Shown in pieces: positions 49,741 to 59,036 of a DNA stretch of 64,000 nucleotides. The translations under genes were made by a program, and so were the position numbers. Each line of letters begins with the position of its first letter. Positions within the stretch are counted from its first letter, which is position 1. The notes below the pieces were generated by a model. The model saw only the letters and a list, made by a program, of their open reading frames with translations. It had not been told where the DNA came from and searched no databases. This DNA comes from Pseudomonas sp. LD120 (lineage in GTDB: Bacteria; Pseudomonadota; Gammaproteobacteria; Pseudomonadales; Pseudomonadaceae). The stretch covers positions 2,170,001 to 2,234,000 of the forward strand of contig NZ_WVHL01000005.1 of NCBI RefSeq assembly GCF_009861525.1, read 5' to 3'.

Positions 49741-52335
49741 ATGAACACTGAATTTCGCAAGACGCTGCCGGGCAGCCAGTTGGACTATTTCGACGCCCGT
49801 GCGGCGGTCGATGCGCTTAAGCCAGGCGCCTACGACAGCCTGCCCTATACCTCCCGCGTACTGGCGGAAAACCTGGTGCGTCGCTGTGATCCAGCGACCC
49901 TCAACGCCTCCCTTGGCCAGTTGATCGAACGCCGCGACGACCTGGACTTTCCCTGGTTCCCGGCCCGTGTGGTGTGCCATGACATCCTTGGCCAGACTGC
50001 GCTGGTGGACCTGGCCGGCCTGCGCGACGCCATCGCCGACCAGGGCGGTGACCCGGCCCTGGTCAACCCGGTGGTGCCGACCCAACTGATCGTCGACCAC
50101 TCCCTGGCCGTGGAGTGCGGCGGTTTCGATCCGGACGCCTTCGACAAGAACCGCGCCATCGAAGACCGGCGCAACGAAGACCGTTTCCACTTCATCAACT
50201 GGACCAAGAAGGCCTTCAAGAACGTCGACGTGATCCCGCCGGGCAACGGCATCATGCACCAGATCAACCTGGAGAAAATGTCCCCGGTGATCCAGGTGCG
50301 CGACGGGGTGGCCTTCCCTGATACCTGCGTCGGCACCGACAGCCACACCCCGCATGTGGATGCCCTGGGCGTGATCGCCATCGGCGTGGGCGGCCTGGAA
50401 GCCGAGAACGTCATGCTCGGCCGCGCTTCGTGGATGCGCTTGCCGGAAATCATCGGCGTCGAGCTCACTGGCAAGTTGCAGCCCGGGATCACCGCCACCG
50501 ACATGGTGCTGGCGCTGACGGAGTTCCTGCGCAAGCAGAAAGTGGTGGGTGCCTGGCTGGAGTTCTTCGGCGCAGGCGCCGCGGCCCTGACCCTGGGCGA
50601 CCGCGCCACCATCTCCAACATGGCCCCGGAATACGGCGCCACCGCGGCGATGTTCTACATCGACCAGCAGACCATCGATTACCTCAAGCTCACTGGTCGT
50701 GAAGATGAACAAGTGCGTCTGGTAGAGAACTACGCCAAGCACACTGGCCTGTGGGCCGACAGCCTCAAGCACGTGCGTTACGAGCGCGGCCTGCAGTTCG
50801 ACCTGTCGTCGGTGGTGCGCAACATGGCCGGGCCGAGCAACCCCCACGCCCGGGTCGCCACCCGCGATCTGGCGGCCAAGGGCATCGCCGGGCAGTGGTC
50901 CGAAGTGCCGGGGCAGATGCCCGACGGGGCGGTGATCATCGCCGCCATCACCAGTTGCACCAACACCAGCAACCCACGCAACGTGATTGCTGCCGGCCTG
51001 CTGGCGCGCAATGCCAACAAGCTGGGGCTGACCCGCAAGCCGTGGGTCAAGTCGTCCCTGGCCCCGGGTTCGAAAACCGTGGCCATGTACCTGGAAGAGG
51101 CCGGCCTGGGCCATGAGCTGGAGCAGCTGGGCTTTGGCGTGGTGGCTTTTGCCTGCACCACTTGCAATGGCATGTCCGGCGCCCTGGACCCGGTGATCCA
51201 GAAAGAGATCATCGATCGCGACCTGTACGCCACTGCTGTACTCTCGGGCAACCGCAACTTCGACGGGCGTATCCACCCCTATGCCAAGCAGGCGTTCCTG
51301 GCGTCACCGCCGCTGGTGGTGGCCTACGCGATTGCTGGCACCATCCGTTTCGATATCGAAAAGGATGTGCTGGGCCTGGATGCCGACGGCCGGGAAATCC
51401 GCCTCAAGGACATCTGGCCGAGCGATGAAGAGATCGACGCCGTGGTCAAGGCGGCGGTGAAGCCAGAGCAGTTCCGCAGGGTCTACATTCCGATGTTCGC
51501 CATCCACGAGGACACCGGTCCGAAAGTCGAGCCGCTGTACGACTGGCGTCCGCAGAGCACCTACATCCGTCGTCCGCCTTATTGGGAAGGGGCCTTGGCC
51601 GGTGAGCGCAGCCTCAAGGGCATGCGCCCGCTGGCGGTGCTGCCGGACAACATCACCACCGACCACCTGTCGCCGTCCAACGCCATCATGCTCGACAGCG
51701 CAGCCGGCGAATACCTGGCGAAAATGGGCCTGCCGGAGGAGGACTTCAACTCTTACGCGACCCACCGTGGCGATCACCTGACCGCCCAGCGCGCGACCTT
51801 CGCCAACCCTAAACTGTTCAACGAGATGGTCGAGGAAAACGGTAAGGTCAAGCAGGGCTCCCTGGCGCGCATCGAGCCGGAAGGCAAAGTGACGCGGATG
51901 TGGGAAGCCATCGAAACCTACATGCAGCGCAAGCAACCGCTGATCATCATTGCCGGTGCCGACTATGGCCAGGGCTCGTCCCGCGACTGGGCGGCCAAGG
52001 GCGTGCGCCTGGCCGGGGTGGAGGCGATCGTCGCCGAAGGTTTCGAGCGCATCCACCGCACCAACCTGGTGGGCATGGGCGTGCTGCCCCTGGAGTTCCT
52101 CGCGGGCACCGACCGCAAGACCCTGGGCATCGACGGCACTGAAACCTATGACGTGATCGGCGCGCGTACACCTCGGGCACAACTGACCCTGGTGATCAAC
52201 CGCCGCAACGGCGAGCGGATCGAGGTGCCGGTGACCTGCCGCCTCGACACCGCCGAAGAAGTGTCGATCTACGAGGCGGGCGGGGTGCTGCAACGCTTCG
52301 CCCAGGACTTCCTGGAATCGGCAGTCGCCAGCTAA
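49741..52335 (+). CDS. acnD: Fe/S-dependent 2-methylisocitrate dehydratase AcnD
   Basis: This 864-residue aconitase-family enzyme dehydrates 2-methylcitrate to an aconitate isomer that PrpF then converts, replacing the PrpD route. Cluster ligands are the Cys in ITSCTNTSNPRN and the pair in FACTTCNGMSG. GADYGQGSSRDWAAKG marks the swivelling C-terminal domain. Presence of acnD with prpF is the usual signature of the AcnD/PrpF variant. The start ATG 49741 gives MNTEFRKTLPGSQLDYFD. Confidence 0.97.
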   Translation: MNTEFRKTLPGSQLDYFDARAAVDALKPGAYDSLPYTSRVLAENLVRRCDPATLNASLGQLIERRDDLDFPWFPARVVCHDILGQTALVDLAGLRDAIADQGGDPALVNPVVPTQLIVDHSLAVECGGFDPDAFDKNRAIEDRRNEDRFHFINWTKKAFKNVDVIPPGNGIMHQINLEKMSPVIQVRDGVAFPDTCVGTDSHTPHVDALGVIAIGVGGLEAENVMLGRASWMRLPEIIGVELTGKLQPGITATDMVLALTEFLRKQKVVGAWLEFFGAGAAALTLGDRATISNMAPEYGATAAMFYIDQQTIDYLKLTGREDEQVRLVENYAKHTGLWADSLKHVRYERGLQFDLSSVVRNMAGPSNPHARVATRDLAAKGIAGQWSEVPGQMPDGAVIIAAITSCTNTSNPRNVIAAGLLARNANKLGLTRKPWVKSSLAPGSKTVAMYLEEAGLGHELEQLGFGVVAFACTTCNGMSGALDPVIQKEIIDRDLYATAVLSGNRNFDGRIHPYAKQAFLASPPLVVAYAIAGTIRFDIEKDVLGLDADGREIRLKDIWPSDEEIDAVVKAAVKPEQFRRVYIPMFAIHEDTGPKVEPLYDWRPQSTYIRRPPYWEGALAGERSLKGMRPLAVLPDNITTDHLSPSNAIMLDSAAGEYLAKMGLPEEDFNSYATHRGDHLTAQRATFANPKLFNEMVEENGKVKQGSLARIEPEGKVTRMWEAIETYMQRKQPLIIIAGADYGQGSSRDWAAKGVRLAGVEAIVAEGFERIHRTNLVGMGVLPLEFLAGTDRKTLGIDGTETYDVIGARTPRAQLTLVINRRNGERIEVPVTCRLDTAEEVSIYEAGGVLQRFAQDFLESAVAS

Positions 52336-52396
52336 ATGACGTACCGGGGGCGGGCCGCAAGGCGCCGCCCCTGGTCATTATCGGGACCTGAAATTC

Positions 52397-53587
52397 ATGG
52401 CATTTGTAGCGCAGATCAAGATTCCCGCCACCTACATGCGTGGCGGCACCAGCAAGGGCGTGTTCTTCAACCTGCAGGACCTGCCCGAGGCGGCCCAACT
52501 GCCGGGCGCGGCCCGCGATGCCCTGCTGTTGCGGGTGATCGGCAGCCCCGATCCCTATGACAAGCAGATCGACGGCATGGGCGGCGCCACCTCCAGCACC
52601 AGCAAGACGGTGATCCTGTCCAAGAGCATCAAGGCCGACCACGACGTCGACTACCTGTTCGGCCAGGTGGCCATCGACAAGGCCTTCGTCGACTGGAGCG
52701 GCAACTGCGGCAACCTCTCGGCGGCGGTCGGCTCGTTTGCCATCAGCAGCGGCCTGGTGGACCCGGCGCGCATCCCGCAGAACGGCGTGGCGGTGGTGCG
52801 CATCTGGCAGGCCAATATCGGCAAGAGCATCATCGCCCACGTGCCGATCACCAATGGCGAGGTTCAGGAAACCGGTGATTTCGAGCTGGACGGCGTGACG
52901 TTTCCGGCGGCCGAAGTGCAGTTGGAGTTCCTCGATCCGGCGGCCGAGGAAGAGGGCGCCGGTGGTTCGATGTTCCCCACCGGCAACCTGGTGGACGACT
53001 TGGAAGTACCCGGTGTCGGCACTTTCAAGGCGACGCTGATCAATGCCGGGATTCCGACGATTTTCGTCAACGCGGCGGACATCGGTTATCGCGGCACCGA
53101 GCTGCAGGGCGACATCAATGGTGACCCCAAGGCCCTGGCGATGTTCGAGACCATTCGCGCCCACGGCGCCCTGCGCATGGGCCTGATTCAGCACCTGGAC
53201 CAAGCCGCCCAGCGCCAGCACACGCCGAAAGTAGCCTTTGTCGCCGCGCCGGCGGATTACCAGGCCTCCAGCGGCAAGGCGATCAAGGCCGGGGATGTCG
53301 ACCTGCTGGTGCGGGCCCTGTCCATGGGCAAGTTGCATCACGCAATGATGGGTACTGCGGCGGTGGCCATTGGCACCGCGGCGGCGATTCCCGGGACCCT
53401 GGTCAATCTGGCGGCCGGTGGCGGTGCGCGCAGTGCGGTGCGTTTTGGCCATCCTTCGGGCACCTTGCGCGTCGGCGCCGAAGCCACCCGTAACGGCGGT
53501 GACTGGACCGTGGTCAAGGCCATCATGAGCCGCAGCGCGCGGGTGCTGATGGAAGGCTGGGTGCGAGTGCCCGGCGACAGTTTCTAA
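52397..53587 (+). CDS. prpF: 2-methylaconitate isomerase PrpF
   Basis: This 396-residue diaminopimelate-epimerase-fold protein isomerises the AcnD product to cis-2-methylaconitate. Signature segments: PATYMRGGTSKGVFFNLQDLP at the N-terminus, DGMGGATSSTSKTVILS, WSGNCGNLSAAVGSFAI (catalytic Cys region) and AVRFGHPSGTLRVGAE near the C-terminus. It lies 61 bp after acnD, in the same operon. Confidence 0.96.
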   Translation: MAFVAQIKIPATYMRGGTSKGVFFNLQDLPEAAQLPGAARDALLLRVIGSPDPYDKQIDGMGGATSSTSKTVILSKSIKADHDVDYLFGQVAIDKAFVDWSGNCGNLSAAVGSFAISSGLVDPARIPQNGVAVVRIWQANIGKSIIAHVPITNGEVQETGDFELDGVTFPAAEVQLEFLDPAAEEEGAGGSMFPTGNLVDDLEVPGVGTFKATLINAGIPTIFVNAADIGYRGTELQGDINGDPKALAMFETIRAHGALRMGLIQHLDQAAQRQHTPKVAFVAAPADYQASSGKAIKAGDVDLLVRALSMGKLHHAMMGTAAVAIGTAAAIPGTLVNLAAGGGARSAVRFGHPSGTLRVGAEATRNGGDWTVVKAIMSRSARVLMEGWVRVPGDSF

Positions 53588-53887
53588 GCAGAGTAATGCT
53601 GGCTGTGGTGGCGGGGCTTACTGTGGCGAGGGAGCTTGCTCCGGCTCGGCCGGCCGGCGCTCCGGCGCGTAGCGGTCGTAAGCCCTGAGTCCGCGATTGA
53701 CTTGCTGCAACGCATGGACCGCCTTTGCGCGGCTGTGCCATCCAGCGGGCGCAGGCTCCCTCGCCACCACCGCCAGTCGTGACGTTGTTATTGAATCGCT
53801 GAGCAGGCGCAGACCTGCGATGCCGTTATTGACCTGTACCTGAGGAATCACCGCTACCCACAACCTTGCAACAGGAGTGAAGCCCTC
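53588..53887. other. Gap between prpF and prpD with a REP unit
   Basis: 300 bp without an ORF. A REP-like unit (GAGGGAGCTTGCTCC) lies near 53628-53642 and the prpD ribosome-binding site (CAGGAG) at the right end. No terminator is evident, so prpD is probably read through from the operon. Confidence 0.55.
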
Positions 53888-55372
53888 ATGAGCGCCAACG
53901 CAGACCTGAACAACCGTCCCGAGTACGACCCGGTCCTGCAGGACATCGCTGACTATGTCCTGAACTATTCCATCGACTCCCAAGAAGCCCTCGACACCGC
54001 TCGCAACTGCCTGATGGACACCTTGGGCTGCGGCCTGCTGGCCCTGCGTTTTCCCGAATGCACCAAGCACCTGGGGCCGATCGTCGAAGGCACCGTGGTG
54101 CCCTTCGGCGCCCGGGTGCCCGGCACCAGCTACCGCCTCGACCCGGTGAAGGCGGCCTGGGACATTGGCTGCATCGTGCGCTGGCTGGACTACAACGACA
54201 CCTGGCTGGCGGCCGAGTGGGGGCATCCTTCGGACAACCTCGGCGGGATTCTGGCGGTGGCCGATCATCTGTCGCAAAAGCGCGTGGCCAATGGCGAGGC
54301 GCCGCTGACTATGGGCGAGGTGCTCAGGGCGATGATCATGGCCCATGAGATCCAAGGCGTGATCGCTCTGGAAAACGCCTTCAACCGCGTCGGGCTCGAT
54401 CATGTGCTGTTGGTGAAAGTCGCCTCCACCGCGGTCTGCGCCAAGCTGATGGGGGCCGATCGTGAGCAGCTGCTGGCGGCGCTGTCCCATGCCTTTGTCG
54501 ACGGTCAGGCGCTGCGCACCTACCGTCATGCGCCGAATGCCGGTTCACGCAAATCCTGGGCGGCCGGGGATGCAACCAGTCGCGGGGTGCGCCTGGCGGA
54601 TATCGCAATGCGCGGCGAGATGGGCATTCCCGGGGTGCTCAGCGCGCCACAGTGGGGCTTCTATGACGTGCTGTTCAGTCACACCAACAAGGACCTGGCG
54701 CTCAAGCCCGAGGGCCAGCGGCAGTTCAGCCTGACGCAGAAATACGCCAGCTACGTGATGGAAAACGTGCTGTTCAAGATCAGCTTCCCGGCGGAGTTCC
54801 ATGCGCAGACCGCGTGTGAGGCGGCGGTGATCCTGCATCCGAAAGTGCGCAATCGCCTGCACGAAATCGACCGCATCCTGATCACCACCCATGAGTCGGC
54901 GATCCGCATCATTTCCAAGGTCGGGCCGCTGGCCAATGCCGCCGACCGCGATCACTGTCTGCAATACATGACCGCCGTGCCCCTGGCCTTCGGCACCCTG
55001 GTGGCCGAGCACTATGAGGACGAATTCCACGCAGCGCACCCGATCATCGATCAGTTGCGCCAGAAGATGCAGGTCGTCGAAGACCCGCGCTACACCCGGG
55101 AATACCTGGAAGCCGACAAACGCTCGATCGCCAACGCGATCCAGGTGTTCTTCAAGGACGGCTCCAGCACCGAGCAGGTGGCGGTGCAATACCCCATCGG
55201 CCACCGGCGCCGCCGCGCTGAAGGCATCCCGCTGCTGGAAGACAAGTTCAAGGCCAACCTGGCCACGCGCTTCAGCGTCCAGCGCGCGACGCAGATTTTC
55301 CAGCTGTGCAAGGACCCGGCACGGCTGGAAGCGACGCCAGTGCACCGGTTTGTCGACCTGCTGGTGATCTGA
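53888..55372 (+). CDS. prpD: 2-methylcitrate dehydratase PrpD
   Basis: This 494-residue MmgE/PrpD-family enzyme dehydrates 2-methylcitrate to 2-methylaconitate without an Fe/S cluster. Typical segments are DTLGCGLLALRFPEC, WLDYNDTWLAAEWGHPSDNLGGILA, PNAGSRKSWAAGDATSRGVRLA and FKISFPAEFHAQTACEAA. It coexists with acnD/prpF here, giving two parallel routes, as in many pseudomonads. Confidence 0.96.
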   Translation: MSANADLNNRPEYDPVLQDIADYVLNYSIDSQEALDTARNCLMDTLGCGLLALRFPECTKHLGPIVEGTVVPFGARVPGTSYRLDPVKAAWDIGCIVRWLDYNDTWLAAEWGHPSDNLGGILAVADHLSQKRVANGEAPLTMGEVLRAMIMAHEIQGVIALENAFNRVGLDHVLLVKVASTAVCAKLMGADREQLLAALSHAFVDGQALRTYRHAPNAGSRKSWAAGDATSRGVRLADIAMRGEMGIPGVLSAPQWGFYDVLFSHTNKDLALKPEGQRQFSLTQKYASYVMENVLFKISFPAEFHAQTACEAAVILHPKVRNRLHEIDRILITTHESAIRIISKVGPLANAADRDHCLQYMTAVPLAFGTLVAEHYEDEFHAAHPIIDQLRQKMQVVEDPRYTREYLEADKRSIANAIQVFFKDGSSTEQVAVQYPIGHRRRRAEGIPLLEDKFKANLATRFSVQRATQIFQLCKDPARLEATPVHRFVDLLVI

Positions 55373-55380
55373 GGCTCACC

Positions 55381-55480
55381 GCTGTAGGAGTGGCGTGCTC
55401 GCGAAGAACGTCAAGGATGACGCGGATTCGCTGGGCGCACGCGGTGTCCCGGGGAAGCATCGCGAGCAAGCTCGCTATGG
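55381..55480. repeat. REPIN downstream of prpD
   Basis: A degenerate unit (GTAGGAGTGGCGTGCTCGCGA) faces an intact one (CATCGCGAGCAAGCTCGC) across about 60 bp, between convergent prpD and the EamA gene. Confidence 0.7.
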
Positions 55481-55486
55481 GTTCTC

Positions 55487-56443
55487 TTAGCGTTGGGTGG
55501 GCTTTCTGGGCAGCCATTTCTCCAGCGGCAGCTTGGTGATGGCGAAGCCGCCGAGCAGGGTCGCGGAGTACAGCAGCAGGTCACGGGACAGGCTCAGGCC
55601 TTCGTACCAGGCGCCGATGATCACCGCGAACACCGGGAAGATGATGAAGACGAAGGACAGGATCACCGGGTTCAGGCGTTTGAGCAGGAAGAAGTAGACG
55701 ATGAACCCGCCCACCGAAGCGGCCAGCCCCAGGTACAGCAAGGCACCCCATGAGCGTGGGCTGATTGCGGCAAAATCCGGGCTTTCCACCGTCAGCCCGG
55801 CCAGGCACAGCAGCAGGCCGGCAATGCCGATCGGCAGGGTGTTGTAGGTGATGACGCTGATGGCGCTCCCGTGTTTCTTGGTGACCACGTAGCACAAGGC
55901 ATGCAGCAGCGCCGCGCCGAGTATCGCCAGCACCCCCGAGAGTTCGTTGTGATCGCTGAGCAGACCCTGGCCGCGGATGATCTGGAACAGGCTGGCAAAG
56001 CCGACGGCGATGCCCAACAGTTGCGCCAGATGAATCTTTTCCCGCAACAGCAGGGCGGAAAAAATCAGGATGAACACTGGCATGCAACTGAACAGCAGGG
56101 CGGTCAGTCCCGAGGAGACGTGCACCTCGCCGTAGTTGAGCAAGGTGTAGGGCAGGCTGAAGTAGCACAGGGTGACGAACAGCAGGAACCCCCGGTTGCC
56201 CTTGGGGAACATCAACGGCTCGCGGCGCAGCCAGGCAAAGCAGGCGAACAACGGGAAGGCGATCAGAAAGCGCAGCCCGGCGGCGGTCAGTGGTGGCACG
56301 CTTTCCACAGCAATCTTGATGCCCAGCCAGGTGGTGCCCCAGCTCAGGCAGACAATCAGGAACAGGGTGCCGGTGACCAGGGTGGCGAGCCAGTGGCGCG
56401 CGGGCACTTGAGCGGTCGGTGCTGCGGTGGTGGTTGTGGTCAC
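55487..56443 (-). CDS. DMT-superfamily EamA-type transporter
   Basis: This 318-residue inner-membrane protein has about ten hydrophobic helices in two EamA repeats. The first repeat carries VCLSWGTTWLGIKIAVESVPPLTAAGLRFLIAFPLF and the second GALLYLGLAASVGGFIVYFFLLKRLNPV. Such proteins export amino acids or small metabolites. It is divergent from a MocR-type regulator 93 bp away, which is its likely controller, possibly with a PLP-linked or amino-acid signal. The cargo is unknown. Confidence 0.92.
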   Translation of the reverse strand: MTTTTTAAPTAQVPARHWLATLVTGTLFLIVCLSWGTTWLGIKIAVESVPPLTAAGLRFLIAFPLFACFAWLRREPLMFPKGNRGFLLFVTLCYFSLPYTLLNYGEVHVSSGLTALLFSCMPVFILIFSALLLREKIHLAQLLGIAVGFASLFQIIRGQGLLSDHNELSGVLAILGAALLHALCYVVTKKHGSAISVITYNTLPIGIAGLLLCLAGLTVESPDFAAISPRSWGALLYLGLAASVGGFIVYFFLLKRLNPVILSFVFIIFPVFAVIIGAWYEGLSLSRDLLLYSATLLGGFAITKLPLEKWLPRKPTQR

Positions 56444-56470
56444 GCTGACACTCCTTTCGTGATCGGTAAT

Positions 56471-56509
56471 TGACCCTTATATTGAACGGGTCATTTCCGG
56501 TGATTGAAC
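56471..56509. promoter_or_regulatory. Candidate MocR operator
   Basis: An inverted pair TGACCC...GGGTCA (56471-56493) and a direct repeat ATTGAAC (56481-56487 and 56503-56509, 22 bp apart) lie in the divergent promoter gap. MocR regulators commonly bind direct repeats in such gaps. Confidence 0.45.
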
Positions 56510-56536
56510 CTGTAAAGCACGTTATTGGGGTAAGTG

Positions 56537-57961
56537 ATGGCTGTCAAAGTAAGTATTGACATGGTGTCAATGTTGCGTTCCGCCTTGCACGAAGGGGCGG
56601 GGCCCAAGTACAAGCGCCTGGCCGACGCACTGGATCAGGGCATTGACCAGGGGCTGCTGGCCCCTGGCAGCAAGTTGTTTCCCCATCGGCAGTTGGCTGA
56701 TCAACTGGGGGTGACCATTGGCACCATCAGTCGCGCCTATGCCGAGCTGGAGCGCGTGGGGCAGGTGGTGGCGCGGGTCGGTGATGGCACCTACGTACGT
56801 CAGGACGGCTTGCAGCATCCGCGCGACGCGGGGTTTCGCCACGTCGGAGAAGAGTCGCCCGCGCTATTCGACATGAGCCGCAATACGCATATTCCCGGGG
56901 CGGAGAGCCGTTTGATCGCCCAGAGTCTGCGGGCTTTGGCCGACGATCCTCAGGGGTTGCTGGAGGTGGCTCGCTACAGCCCGGAGGCCGGGCTGGCGCG
57001 CTATCGTGAGGCCGGCGCGCGCTGGCTGACTCAGGAAGGGTTGCAGGTCGATGCCTCGCAGGTGATTTGCGTCAACGGCGCCCAACACGGCTTGCATATC
57101 GCCCTGCTGGCGCTGCTCAAGGCGGGGGATACCCTGGCCACCGAGCACCTGACCTATCCGGGCCTGATCAGTACCGCACGGATGCAGGGGATCAAGTTGC
57201 TGGGCCTGCCAATGGATGAGCAGGGGCTGCTGCCCGAGGCGCTGGAAGAGGCGTGCCGGCATCATCGGCTGGCGGCCCTGTATTGCACGCCGACCTTGCA
57301 GAATCCCAGCACCGCGGTGCAGTCCGCAGCGCGCCGGAAGGCGATCGCCGAAGTCTGCCGGCGGCACAATCTGTTGATTCTGGAGGACGAAACCCATGCG
57401 GTGCTGATCGCCCGGCGGCCGGCGCCGCTGGCGCATTTTGCTCCTGAGCGCACGGTGCTGATCAGCAGCTTGAGCAAGGCCGTGGCCGCGGGGCTGCGGG
57501 TCGGTTTCCTGTGCGGGCCCGCGCCGCTGGTGGGACGATTGGCCGCAGCGCTGCGGGCGACCTGCTGGATGGCCACGCCGCTAGCCTTGGAGCTGGCTGC
57601 CGGTTGGATCGACAACGGTATTGCCGAACGCCTGCGTCAGCAGCAAATGGCCGAGATCACCCGGCGCAAGGGGCTGGTGGCGGGTCTGCTGCAGGGGGTG
57701 CAATGGCGCAGCCCAGAGGCCTGCCCGCATTTCTGGATCCGTGTGCCCGAGCCCTGGCGGGCCTCGGAGATCGAGGCGCACTTGAAGCAGCAGCACTATC
57801 TGGTGGCCACTGCCGAGACCTTTGCCGTGGGCCAGGCGGCGGTGCCGCAGTTCATTCGCGCCAGTGTCTGCAACACCACGGCCGATGATCGGAAACTGAC
57901 CGAGGGCTTTGCTGCCCTGGCGACGGCGTTACGCCAGGAGCGCGGATTGCCGGGATGGTGA
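56537..57961 (+). CDS. MocR-type PLP-dependent transcriptional regulator
   Basis: This 474-residue fusion has an N-terminal GntR winged helix (YKRLADALDQGIDQGLLAPGSKLFPHRQLADQLGVTIGTISRAYAELE) and a C-terminal fold-type-I aminotransferase domain. The PLP Lys lies in TVLISSLSKAVAAGLRVGF near residue 317, with NGAQHGLHIAL and YCTPTLQNPSTAVQ before it. MocR proteins use PLP or an aldimine to switch DNA binding. It is divergent from the EamA exporter gene. ATG 56537 follows GGGGTAAGTG; a GTG one codon earlier is also possible. Confidence 0.93.
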   Translation: MAVKVSIDMVSMLRSALHEGAGPKYKRLADALDQGIDQGLLAPGSKLFPHRQLADQLGVTIGTISRAYAELERVGQVVARVGDGTYVRQDGLQHPRDAGFRHVGEESPALFDMSRNTHIPGAESRLIAQSLRALADDPQGLLEVARYSPEAGLARYREAGARWLTQEGLQVDASQVICVNGAQHGLHIALLALLKAGDTLATEHLTYPGLISTARMQGIKLLGLPMDEQGLLPEALEEACRHHRLAALYCTPTLQNPSTAVQSAARRKAIAEVCRRHNLLILEDETHAVLIARRPAPLAHFAPERTVLISSLSKAVAAGLRVGFLCGPAPLVGRLAAALRATCWMATPLALELAAGWIDNGIAERLRQQQMAEITRRKGLVAGLLQGVQWRSPEACPHFWIRVPEPWRASEIEAHLKQQHYLVATAETFAVGQAAVPQFIRASVCNTTADDRKLTEGFAALATALRQERGLPGW

Positions 57962-58043
57962 CGGGGTGACGGGGTGACGGGGGCAAGCCTTGTGGCAGGG
58001 AGGATCCCTTGCCACATCGGGCTGGCTGAAGCCGTGGCGCGGT

Positions 58044-58862
58044 CTACTTGAAGCGCCGCTCCACGCCTTTTTCCACGAGGATCTTGGCCGAGATCTCTTC
58101 CACCGAGAAATGCGTGGAGTTGATATGGGGAATGTTCTCGCGGCGGAACAGGTTCTCCACTTCGCGCACTTCGAACTCGCACTGGGCGTAGCTGGAATAG
58201 CGGCTGTTGGGCTTGCGCTCGTTGCGGATCGCGGTGAGGCGGTCGGGGTCGATGGTCAGGCCGAACAGCTTGTGCTTGTGAGCGCGCAGGGCATTGGGCA
58301 GTTGCAGGCGCTCCATGTCTTCTTCAGTCAGCGGGTAGTTGGCCGCGCGGATGCCGAATTGCATGGCCATGTACAGGCAGGTTGGGGTCTTGCCGCAGCG
58401 CGATACGCCCACCAGGATCAGGTCAGCCTTGTCGTAGTAGTGGGTGCGGGCACCGTCGTCGTTGTCCAGGGCGAAGTTCACCGCCTCGATGCGCTCCATG
58501 TAGTTGGAGTTGTGGCCAATGGAATGGGACTTGCCGACGGAGTAGGACGAGTGTTCGCTGAGCTCCTGCTCCAGGGGGGCGAGGAAGGTCGAGAAGATAT
58601 CGATCATGAAACCATTGGAGGTGGCGAGGATCTCTCGAATGTCCTGATTGACGATGGTGTCGAAGATAATCGGCCGATAACCGTCTTTTTCGGCGGCTAT
58701 ATTGATTTGTTGTACCATGGCCCGCGCTTTTTCCATGCTGTCGATGTACGGCCGCGTGAATTTGCTGAAGGTAACGTTTTCGAACTGCGCCAACAGGCTC
58801 TGGCCGAGGGTTTCCGCCGTGATGCCGGTACCGTCGGAAATAAAGAAAGCAGATCGTTTCAT
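58044..58862 (-). CDS. ppsR: PEP synthase regulatory protein (kinase/pyrophosphorylase)
   Basis: This 272-residue DUF299 protein switches PEP synthase off by ADP-dependent phosphorylation of an active-site Thr, and on by Pi-dependent dephosphorylation. The N-terminal FFISDGTGITAETLGQSLLAQF and the P-loop-like ILVGVSRCGKTPTCLYMAMQFG (near residue 145) are diagnostic. It is divergent from its target ppsA 174 bp away. Confidence 0.96.
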   Translation of the reverse strand: MKRSAFFISDGTGITAETLGQSLLAQFENVTFSKFTRPYIDSMEKARAMVQQINIAAEKDGYRPIIFDTIVNQDIREILATSNGFMIDIFSTFLAPLEQELSEHSSYSVGKSHSIGHNSNYMERIEAVNFALDNDDGARTHYYDKADLILVGVSRCGKTPTCLYMAMQFGIRAANYPLTEEDMERLQLPNALRAHKHKLFGLTIDPDRLTAIRNERKPNSRYSSYAQCEFEVREVENLFRRENIPHINSTHFSVEEISAKILVEKGVERRFK

Positions 58863-59036
58863 TTGCGGCTTGGGCCTTAAGCTAGTGACGATTCTTGGAT
58901 ATGATAGGCGCGATTTGTCGGCCGGGAATGGCCCGCATTCTCACTTATTTTCCAGGTCCAGGCCATATAGCGGGCAAACGCTCCAAAGAGCAGCCGGCTT
59001 CTGAGCTTTTCCAACACAGTTAGTGGAGAGATCACC

